From Clostridiales bacterium (lineage in GTDB: Bacteria > Bacillota > Clostridia > Christensenellales > CAG-138), in assembly GCA_015056105.1 (NCBI GenBank), contig SVGX01000001.1, positions 1 through 33,022 on the forward strand: 33,022 nucleotides of DNA. Direction: 5' to 3'. Below the pieces are notes generated by a model. It searched no databases. It was not told the origin of the DNA and saw only the letters and a program-made list of their open reading frames with translations. The position numbers were made by a program, and so were the translations under genes. Shown piece after piece: positions 1 through 6,925 of the stretch (position 1 is its first letter; each line of letters begins with the position of its first letter).

Positions 1-2
1 TT

Positions 3-1403
3 TATCCGGATGCCCGGGTGCAGGTGCGCTATTCCCTTGGCCCGGGGCTTTATATCACGGTGGATAAGGAGCCGGCACTTGCGGAGCAGGATGTGCTGCG
101 CCTTGAGAGCGAGATGCGCCTTATCGTCCGCGCGGCGGAACCCCTTGTACGAAAGCGCCTTGATATCAAAGAAGCCACCGAATATTTCGAAAGGGATGGC
201 CAGTCTGACAAAGCCAAGCTTTTGAACTGGCGGAAATTCAGTTATTTTGATGTGTATCGCCTTGGCGACTACATGGATTATTTCTATGGGGAGATGGCGC
301 CCTCCACCGATTATGCGGATGTATTCCGCCTGCGTTATACGGCGGATGGTGCGATCCTTATCCTCATGCCCCGCAGGGATGAGCCGGATGTGCCGAGCGA
401 TTACGAAGATACGGAAAAGCTTGCTTCCGTATTCCGCCAAAGCGACAGGTGGGGCAAGCTTATGCACTGCGATACGGTAAACGAACTCAACAGCCGTGTG
501 GAGGATTGCTCCATCCGGGAGATCGTCCGTATCAGTGAAGCGCTGCACGAAAAAAGCTATGCGGCCATTGCCGATGCGATTGTGGCGAAAAAAGCCCGGG
601 CGGTGATGGTGGCAGGGCCAAGCTCTTCCGGCAAGACCACGAGCGCCAACCGCATCGCCACACAGCTTCGCGTTCTTGCCCAGGATCCCATCATGCTCTC
701 CCTTGATAATTATTACCTTGACAGGGATACCATTCCAAGGGATGAAAACGGACAAATGGATCTTGAACATATCAATACGTTGGATATCCCCCGCTTTAAC
801 CGGGATCTTGCGGCGCTTCTTCGCGGCGAGGAAGTGGAAGTGCCCCGTTTCGATTTTATGACCGGAAAGCGTACGCCGGAAGGCATTCCCCTGAAAGTAA
901 AGGGGGATCAGCCGCTTATCATAGAGGGCATCCACGGGCTTAACCCGCTGCTGCTGACAAAGGATGTGCCGGATGAAGCGGTGTTCCGCGTGTATGTGAG
1001 CGCCCTTACTACTATGAACCTTGATGACCACAACCGCATCCGCACTACGGATGTGCGGCTCCTTCGGCGCCTTGTCCGGGACTATGCCACAAGGAATGCT
1101 TCCATGGAAACCACCCTTTCCATGTGGCCTTCCGTCCGCCGGGGCGAAGAAACATGGATCTTTCCCTACCAGGAACATGCGGATGCGCTCTTCAACACCA
1201 CCCTTGTTTATGAGATCGCAGTCCTTAAAAAATACGTCTATCCGCTGCTTGAGGCTGTGCCGCCAGAAAGCCCCTTCTATGCGGAGACCCGCGATATTGT
1301 CAAATTCCTGAACTATATCCTCGATGCGGATGTGGAGGATGAGATCCCGCCCACCAGCATCCTGCGCGAATTTATTGGCGGCAATACCTTTTACAGGGAG
1401 TGA
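3..1403 (+). CDS. Uridine kinase / phosphoribulokinase-family nucleoside kinase, 5' end outside window
   Basis: Open frame runs off the left edge (YPDARVQVRYSLGPG...). P-loop AGPSSSGKTTSANRIA and SLDNYYLDRD...DLEHINTLDIPRFNRDL are typical of uridine kinase-like proteins. Confidence 0.9.
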   Translation, partial: YPDARVQVRYSLGPGLYITVDKEPALAEQDVLRLESEMRLIVRAAEPLVRKRLDIKEATEYFERDGQSDKAKLLNWRKFSYFDVYRLGDYMDYFYGEMAPSTDYADVFRLRYTADGAILILMPRRDEPDVPSDYEDTEKLASVFRQSDRWGKLMHCDTVNELNSRVEDCSIREIVRISEALHEKSYAAIADAIVAKKARAVMVAGPSSSGKTTSANRIATQLRVLAQDPIMLSLDNYYLDRDTIPRDENGQMDLEHINTLDIPRFNRDLAALLRGEEVEVPRFDFMTGKRTPEGIPLKVKGDQPLIIEGIHGLNPLLLTKDVPDEAVFRVYVSALTTMNLDDHNRIRTTDVRLLRRLVRDYATRNASMETTLSMWPSVRRGEETWIFPYQEHADALFNTTLVYEIAVLKKYVYPLLEAVPPESPFYAETRDIVKFLNYILDADVEDEIPPTSILREFIGGNTFYRE

Positions 1404-1408
1404 TCGGC

Positions 1409-2176
1409 ATGCGTTTTGTATCCTGGAATGTAAACGGACTTCGTGCCTGCATAGGAAAGGGTTTTGAAGAATTTTTCCGCATTATCGATGCGGATATCGT
1501 AGCGCTGCAGGAAACCAAGCTGCAGCCGGGGCAGATCAGCGTGGATTTTGAAGGCTACAGCCAGTATTGGCACAGCGCGGAAAAGAAGGGGTATTCCGGT
1601 ACCGCCGTATTCAGCCGTATCCCGCCCCTTGCGGTTACCTGCGGTCTTCCCGATGAAGCGGAGCTGGGCTTCGTGCCGGAAGGGCGCGTCATCACCCTTG
1701 AATTTGCGGATTTTTATTTCGTTACCTGCTATACGCCCAATGCCCAGAAGGAGCTTGCCCGCCTTGAATATCGCATGGATTGGGATGACGCTTTCAGGGA
1801 ATATCTTGTTTCTCTTGACATGAAGAAGCCCGTAGTCATCTGCGGAGATCTGAATGTGGCGCACAAAGAGATCGACCTTAAGAACCCCAAGCAGAACCGG
1901 GGCAGCGCCGGCTTTACCGATCAGGAACGGGAAAAGTTCACTGCTTTGCTGGAAAGCGGCTTTGTGGATACCTTCCGCCATCTTTATCCGGACAAAACGG
2001 GCGCCTATTCCTGGTGGAGCTATATGTTCAATGCAAGAAAGAACAATGCCGGTTGGCGCATCGATTATTTCCTTGTGAGTGAACGGCTGAAGGACCGCAT
2101 TGAAGAAAGCAGTATCCTTTCGGAAATCATGGGAAGCGATCACTGTCCCGTGATGCTGGAGCTTCGAAATGAGTAA
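1409..2176 (+). CDS. exoA: Exodeoxyribonuclease III
   Basis: MRFVSWNVNGLRACIGKGF...DIVALQETKLQ...CGDLNVAHKEIDLKNPK...WRIDYFLVSERL...GSDHCPV: hallmark ExoIII/AP endonuclease motifs. ATG at 1409 preferred over the GTG at 1400. Confidence 0.95.
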   Translation: MRFVSWNVNGLRACIGKGFEEFFRIIDADIVALQETKLQPGQISVDFEGYSQYWHSAEKKGYSGTAVFSRIPPLAVTCGLPDEAELGFVPEGRVITLEFADFYFVTCYTPNAQKELARLEYRMDWDDAFREYLVSLDMKKPVVICGDLNVAHKEIDLKNPKQNRGSAGFTDQEREKFTALLESGFVDTFRHLYPDKTGAYSWWSYMFNARKNNAGWRIDYFLVSERLKDRIEESSILSEIMGSDHCPVMLELRNE

Positions 2177-2657
2177 GACGGAAAACGAGCTTTCTCTTCG
2201 TCCCGTTACGGAAGCAACGGAGGAATTTCTTGAAGCGGCGGTAAACTGGCTCTACCCATGGTGGGGCGAGCCGGAGGGCTACGGCCGGGAAGAGGTACGG
2301 ACCATGATGATGCATAGCTGCGAAAGGGAGCGCTTTCCCCGCACCTACGGTCTGTTTCTTGAAGAAAAGCTGATCGGCATGTTTCAGTTCACCCTTTGCG
2401 ATATGGATATCCGGCCGAATCTTTATCCATGGCTTGCAAACCTGTATCTTGCGCCGGAATACCGGGGAAAGGGCTATTCCTGTTTTCTGATCGGCGCCGT
2501 AAAGGAAGAAGCGGAAAAGGCCGGGCTTCATGAGCTGTTTCTCTATACTGCCCATGAAGGGCTTTATGAGCGCTACGGCTGGGAGTTTTGCGGCATGGTG
2601 GATACCTTCCGCAAAACGCCCCGCATGCAGCGGCTTTACAGGCTCCGCATCAGATAA
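2169..2657 (+). CDS. GNAT family N-acetyltransferase
   Basis: LANLYLAPEYRGKGYSCFLIGAVKEEAEKAGLHELFLYT...LYERYGWEF: GNAT motif A/B. Overlaps the exoA end by 8 nt. Confidence 0.88.
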   Translation: MSKTENELSLRPVTEATEEFLEAAVNWLYPWWGEPEGYGREEVRTMMMHSCERERFPRTYGLFLEEKLIGMFQFTLCDMDIRPNLYPWLANLYLAPEYRGKGYSCFLIGAVKEEAEKAGLHELFLYTAHEGLYERYGWEFCGMVDTFRKTPRMQRLYRLRIR

Positions 2658-2664
2658 CAAACAA

Positions 2665-2690
2665 AAAAGCGCGGCTGCAGCCGCGCTTTT
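2665..2690. terminator. Bidirectional intrinsic terminator between convergent GNAT and DUF4438 genes
   Basis: Perfect inverted repeat AAAAGCGCGGC-TGCA-GCCGCGCTTTT. Confidence 0.9.
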
Positions 2691-2702
2691 GGTATGTTTT
2701 TC

Positions 2703-3566
2703 TTATACGCCCATGATATCCGCAAGGTTGGCCTTGGGGTCGATCCTGCCTTCGATGATGGGTGTTTTGCTGGAGAAAAGGGTGGTGACGCCGGGGCCGT
2801 GGCCGGCCAGCAGGCAGTCGCTGTGGATGATGATGCCGATGGTGACGGCGCCGGTATAATAGCCGCGGCCGAAGGTGGTGTCGCAGTTTTCAAGCAGCAC
2901 GATGTCGCCGAAACGAAGCTTGTCAAGGCCGAGACGTTTGATCTCTTCCCAATCGGCGGTCATGATGTCGTAATCGCCTCGGTAGGCGGTGGCGCTGCCG
3001 ATGCCGCTGCCCATCAGGTGTGCGGGCACCTTTGCGGTAACGGGAACGATAAGCCTTCCATCCTCCACGGTGATGCTCAGCTTATCAAAAAGCTCCGGAT
3101 CAAGGTTCATGGCGCAGACGCTTTCTTCAAAGCCTTTGATCTTCATGCCCTGGCCCTGCGCTTTGACAAGGATCTTGTCGCCGGGAGCCATCTCGGCCAT
3201 GGCTTCCTTGCTGAAATAGCAGATCACATGCTCCGCGCCGCCGTGGGTGCCGGTAACAAAGCCTTCCGCACCCTTCGCGTCGCCGGAAATGACCTTTGCC
3301 CTGTTGCCGATGCAGGCGAGAGTGTTAAGACCGGCGTTTTCCAGCTCATCCGGGTTTTTAATGGTAACGCCGGGTTCGATATGGTCACCCTCCATGCCGT
3401 AAACGGAATCGCCGATCTTCACATTATAGCAGATGGCGCCGGTGGAAGGCAGGGAGAAGGGATTGCCTTTGTCGCCGACGCGGTAAGGCGTTCTGACGAC
3501 GGGGTGGCGGATATTGCCCATCACGCTCTGCATGACAAGGCGTTCTTTGTTGCACGTTGCTTTCAT
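2703..3566 (-). CDS. DUF4438 domain-containing protein (copy 1)
   Basis: MKATCNKERLVMQSVMGNIRHP...GTHGGAEHVICYF...HSDCLLAGHGPGVTTL. Start placed at the CAT at 3564-3566 with AAGGAGG upstream, which gives the same 287 aa as the neighbouring paralogue. Confidence 0.85.
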   Translation of the reverse strand: MKATCNKERLVMQSVMGNIRHPVVRTPYRVGDKGNPFSLPSTGAICYNVKIGDSVYGMEGDHIEPGVTIKNPDELENAGLNTLACIGNRAKVISGDAKGAEGFVTGTHGGAEHVICYFSKEAMAEMAPGDKILVKAQGQGMKIKGFEESVCAMNLDPELFDKLSITVEDGRLIVPVTAKVPAHLMGSGIGSATAYRGDYDIMTADWEEIKRLGLDKLRFGDIVLLENCDTTFGRGYYTGAVTIGIIIHSDCLLAGHGPGVTTLFSSKTPIIEGRIDPKANLADIMGV

Positions 3567-3617
3567 GGTGAAACGGCCTCCTTCGGTTGTGCATTGCGAG
3601 TCATATCGCTTATGAAA

Positions 3618-3646
3618 ATCATACAGTAATGCATTGAACGCATCAA
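3618..3646 (-). promoter_or_regulatory. Sigma-A-like promoter of DUF4438 copy 1
   Basis: On the minus strand TTGATG-N17-TATGAT (-10 complement at 3618-3623, -35 at 3641-3646). Confidence 0.7.
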
Positions 3647-3673
3647 GGGAAAATGGCGAAATAAGGGGAAACA

Positions 3674-3699
3674 AAAAGCACGGCGTGTGCCGTGCTTTT
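3674..3699 (-). terminator. Intrinsic terminator of DUF4438 copy 2
   Basis: AAAAGCACGGC-GTGT-GCCGTGCTTTT. Same architecture as 2665-2690, with one compensated base pair. Confidence 0.9.
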
Positions 3700-3710
3700 G
3701 TTATGCTTTT

Positions 3711-4574
3711 TTATACGCCCATGATGTCGGCAAGGTTTGCTTTGGGATTGATCCTGCCTTCGATAATAGGGGTCTTACTGGCAAGCAGGGTGGTAACGCC
3801 AGGGCCGTGACCCGCGAGCAGGCAGTCGCTGTGTACAACGATGCCGATGGTAACGGCGCCGCCATAGTAGCCGCGGCCGAACACGGTGTCACAGTTTTCA
3901 AGCATCACGATATCGCCGAAACGGAGCTTGTCAAGGCCGAGGCGCTTGATCTCTTCCCGGTCGGCGGTCATAATATCGTAGTCGCTGCGGTAAGCGGTGC
4001 TGCCGCCGATGCCGCTGCCCATCAGGTAAGCGGGCACCTTTGCGGTAACGGGAACAATAAGCTTGCCGTCTTCCACGGTGATGTTCAGCTTGTCAAACAG
4101 CTCGGGATCGATGTTCATGGCGGCAACGGTATCCTCAAAGCCCTCGATCAGCATGCCCTGACCGTGGGCCCTGACAAGGATCTTGTCGCCGGGAACCATC
4201 GCTTCAAGGGACTCTTCGGGGAAGTAGCAGATGACATGCTCACAGCCGCCGTGGGTGCCGCAGACGAAGCCCTCCGCGCCCTTTGCATCGCCGGATACGA
4301 CCTTTGCCTTGTTGCCCACGCAGGCAAGGGTGTTAAGGGCACCGTTTTCTTTTTCATCGGGGTTCTGAATGGTGACACCGGGCTCGATATGGTCGCCCCG
4401 GAGGCCGTAAACGGAGTCGCCAACCTTCACGTTATAGCAAATAGCGCCAACGGAGGGCAGCGAGAACGGCTTGCCTTCATGGGTGACATTATAGGGTGAA
4501 CCTGTATAGGGGTGGCGGATATTGCCCGTCACGCTCTGCATGACAAGACTATCTTTGTTGCACTTTGCTTTCAT
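3711..4574 (-). CDS. DUF4438 domain-containing protein (copy 2)
   Basis: 287 aa, aligns end to end without gaps to copy 1 (roughly four-fifths identical by eye). GGAGGCATTTTCACCGTTATG ribosome-binding context. Confidence 0.87.
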   Translation of the reverse strand: MKAKCNKDSLVMQSVTGNIRHPYTGSPYNVTHEGKPFSLPSVGAICYNVKVGDSVYGLRGDHIEPGVTIQNPDEKENGALNTLACVGNKAKVVSGDAKGAEGFVCGTHGGCEHVICYFPEESLEAMVPGDKILVRAHGQGMLIEGFEDTVAAMNIDPELFDKLNITVEDGKLIVPVTAKVPAYLMGSGIGGSTAYRSDYDIMTADREEIKRLGLDKLRFGDIVMLENCDTVFGRGYYGGAVTIGIVVHSDCLLAGHGPGVTTLLASKTPIIEGRINPKANLADIMGV

Positions 4575-4630
4575 AACGGTGAAAATGCCTCCTTCGTTTA
4601 CGCTTTGCGAAACTGTTATCGCTTATATGC

Positions 4631-4659
4631 ATCATACAGCAAAGTGGGTTTTACTTCAA
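4631..4659 (-). promoter_or_regulatory. Sigma-A-like promoter of DUF4438 copy 2
   Basis: On the minus strand TTGAAG-N17-TATGAT (-10 complement 4631-4636, -35 4654-4659). Confidence 0.7.
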
Positions 4660-5036
4660 GCGAAAGCGGCAAGAAATTCACAAACAAACGATATCGGGAC
4701 AGAAAGCAGGCACCAGCCGACAGAAAAGGGCAATGAGATCTGCCCGTAAAGGTTCATCGGCATCCGGGAATAGTCCCACACGTTCAGCTTCAGCCGGATA
4801 TTGACGAGCGCACCTGTCAGAAATTCCACGGCGGTGATCACGGCGCCGCCGGTGATACATTTGAGAATAAGGGGCATATCGAATCTGCCGAACAGGCCGA
4901 AAAGCAGCAAAAAGGAAAGACCGCCCGCGAAAAACATGGAGCTGTGGCTGCGCCTTCGCCAAAGAAGTTCAAGAAGAACGTATGCTGTTCCGCCAAAAAG
5001 GAACGCAAAAAGAAAAATGCTTGTCTTCATACGCAT
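4656..5036 (-). CDS. CmpB-like putative ABC-transporter permease-type membrane protein
   Basis: Several hydrophobic segments and ...GAVITAVEFLTGALVNIRLKLNVWDYSRMPMNLYGQISLPFSVGW, the signature of this small Firmicutes membrane family. Confidence 0.75.
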   Translation of the reverse strand: MRMKTSIFLFAFLFGGTAYVLLELLWRRRSHSSMFFAGGLSFLLLFGLFGRFDMPLILKCITGGAVITAVEFLTGALVNIRLKLNVWDYSRMPMNLYGQISLPFSVGWCLLSVPISFVCEFLAAFA

Positions 5037-5075
5037 ATTGTTTGCACAGAGGTGGTTTTTTTCTCCCGAAAAAGA

Positions 5076-5084
5076 TGGTATAAT
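5076..5084 (+). promoter_or_regulatory. Extended -10 promoter for GDPD gene
   Basis: TGGTATAAT about 43 nt upstream of the GDPD start; no clear -35. Confidence 0.6.
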
Positions 5085-5126
5085 TTAACGGAACACATGA
5101 TTTTTTGCATGAGGGGGATCATTCCT

Positions 5127-5855
5127 ATGGCAACGAAGATCTGGGCGCACAGGGGCGCCAGCGGCTATGCGCCGGAAAACAGCATTCCCGCTTTCAAACT
5201 TGCGGTGGAACAGGGCGCGGACGGCATTGAGCTTGATGTGCATATGAGTGCGGACGGCAAGATCATGGTCATCCACGATGAGACGGTGGACCGTACCTCC
5301 AACGGCACCGGCCGTGTGGCGGATATGACCTGCCAGGAGCTCAAACGCCTTGATTTTTCAAACGGCATCGAAGGCTATCAGAATGTGCGCATCCCGACGC
5401 TGAAGGAAGTATACGGCCTTCTTCGCAATACGAGCCTTACCATCAATGTGGAAGTGAAGGGTGAGGAGATCATCTATGACGGCATCTGGAACGAGCTTAT
5501 CGCCCTTGAAAGGGAAATGGGCATGCAGGGCCGCGTGATCTATTCTTCCTTCAACCACTATATCCTTATGAAGATCCGCGAGGCGGATCCCGGTGCCCGT
5601 ATCGGCCTGCTATATTCCAACGCCATCGTGGACCCCTGGGTCTACGCAAAGTATCTCAATGCGGATGCAATCCATCCCCATTATATGGCTGCTCTTGGCT
5701 GCCCGGGCCTTATCGAAGGCTGCCGCAAGGCGGGCGTTGCGGTCCACCCCTGGACGGCCAACGACCCGCAGGTGATGCGTGCGCTGCTCGGTGCCGGCGT
5801 TGAAGCCATCATCACCAACTACCCGAATCTTGCGCTGCAGGCGGGGGGAAGATAA
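5127..5855 (+). CDS. Glycerophosphodiester phosphodiesterase
   Basis: MATKIWAHRGASGYAPENSIPAFKLAVEQGADGIELDVHMSADGKIMVIHDETVDRTSNGTG: GDPD catalytic signature (HRG, ENS, ELDV, HD). Start chosen at ATG 5127, downstream of a GGGGGA motif. Confidence 0.95.
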   Translation: MATKIWAHRGASGYAPENSIPAFKLAVEQGADGIELDVHMSADGKIMVIHDETVDRTSNGTGRVADMTCQELKRLDFSNGIEGYQNVRIPTLKEVYGLLRNTSLTINVEVKGEEIIYDGIWNELIALEREMGMQGRVIYSSFNHYILMKIREADPGARIGLLYSNAIVDPWVYAKYLNADAIHPHYMAALGCPGLIEGCRKAGVAVHPWTANDPQVMRALLGAGVEAIITNYPNLALQAGGR

Positions 5856-5866
5856 AAAAGCATAAC

Positions 5867-5895
5867 AAAACGGAGCGGATCACCGCTCCGTTTTT
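5867..5895. terminator. Bidirectional intrinsic terminator
   Basis: AAAACGGAGCGG-ATCA-CCGCTCCGTTTTT between convergent genes; outer arms CATAAC/GTTATG extend it. Confidence 0.9.
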
Positions 5896-5904
5896 CGTTA
5901 TGTT

Positions 5905-6744
5905 TTATTCTCTTACAACGGCACTGCCGCCCACGCGGATGGCAGCATTGCCGGCTTCATCCAGCGTCAGTTTAGAGTAGATCTTGGAAGGCTTGCCCAT
6001 GGCCTCGCCCTGAATGAACAGATTCGTTTTGCCGGATCCCACCAGACCGCGCCGGTAAAGATAATAGGTGAGGGCGCCGTTTGAAGTGCCGGTGGCGGAT
6101 TCCTCATCGATGCCGTAAAGGGGCGCAAAGTTGCGGCAGTACACGGTACCGTTTTCCGCTGTGAAGGCGTGTACGCCCGTTACGTTCAGCTTTTCCGAAA
6201 GGGCGGAAATGGCTGCCATATCCGGCTTCAATTCCGCAAGCAGGGCGCGGGAGGCAAGGGGCATCATGATATCCGGCAGCCCCGTATCCACAAGTGCCGG
6301 GCGGAGATCGCCGTAATCGCCTTCCTTAAGGCCATACATCGCAAGAAGCGCTTTTTCATCTTCCGGGGAAAGGCCGCCCATTTCCTTGGGGGACGCCATA
6401 TCAAGCCAAACGAGACCATCCTTCACATCTACGGTAATATCGCCCGCATTTGTCTTTGCGGTATAGATCTTGCCGCCTTCGATGATCTCCTTCTGGAGCA
6501 GCAGTGAGAATGTGCCCACGGTGGCGTGACCGCAGAGCTGCACCTCCTCAACGGGGGTAAAATAGCGGATGCGGAATGTATCCGCCGCAAGGCGCAGCAC
6601 AAAGGCTGTTTCGGAATAACCCACCTTTGCGGCTGTTGCGCGCATTTCCTCCTCCGGCGGCATTTCTTTTTCGCAGATCACAACGCCGGCCGGGTTGCCG
6701 CCAAAGGGAACATCGGTAAAAGCATCAACAGTATAGACTTTCAT
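5905..6744 (-). CDS. PhzF-family phenazine biosynthesis-like isomerase
   Basis: MKVYTVDAFTDVPFGGNPAGVVICE...YSETAFVL...RYFTPVEEVQLCGHATVGTF...DEESATGTSNGALTYYL: typical PhzF motifs. Confidence 0.93.
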   Translation of the reverse strand: MKVYTVDAFTDVPFGGNPAGVVICEKEMPPEEEMRATAAKVGYSETAFVLRLAADTFRIRYFTPVEEVQLCGHATVGTFSLLLQKEIIEGGKIYTAKTNAGDITVDVKDGLVWLDMASPKEMGGLSPEDEKALLAMYGLKEGDYGDLRPALVDTGLPDIMMPLASRALLAELKPDMAAISALSEKLNVTGVHAFTAENGTVYCRNFAPLYGIDEESATGTSNGALTYYLYRRGLVGSGKTNLFIQGEAMGKPSKIYSKLTLDEAGNAAIRVGGSAVVRE

Positions 6745-6822
6745 GGTTTGCCTCCGGAATGGTGATGGATTTGTAAAGCGGACAGGCTGTGTTTTTGCAG
6801 GGACTTGTCCTGAAAATATCGT

Positions 6823-6850
6823 ATCATAAATACAATGGTATTGACAGCAA
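6823..6850 (-). promoter_or_regulatory. Candidate phzF promoter, overlapping the feoB promoter
   Basis: On the minus strand TTGCTG-N16-TATGAT. Confidence 0.45.
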
Positions 6851-6869
6851 AAAATGCGTTTGTTACCAT
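6841..6869 (+). promoter_or_regulatory. Candidate feoB promoter
   Basis: TTGACA-N17-TACCAT, with consensus -35. Confidence 0.6.
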
Positions 6870-6925
6870 AAATGCAGTTTTATACATCTAACACACCGAG
6901 CTTTTTGAAAGAGATTTAACGGCTT

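Noticed and set aside
2694-4499. Two similar plus-strand ORFs (311 and 270 aa) opposite the DUF4438 genes
   Set aside because: They resemble each other only because the sense genes are paralogues. Low-complexity G/A/V/D/H composition, and the sense strand has promoters, ribosome-binding sites and terminators.
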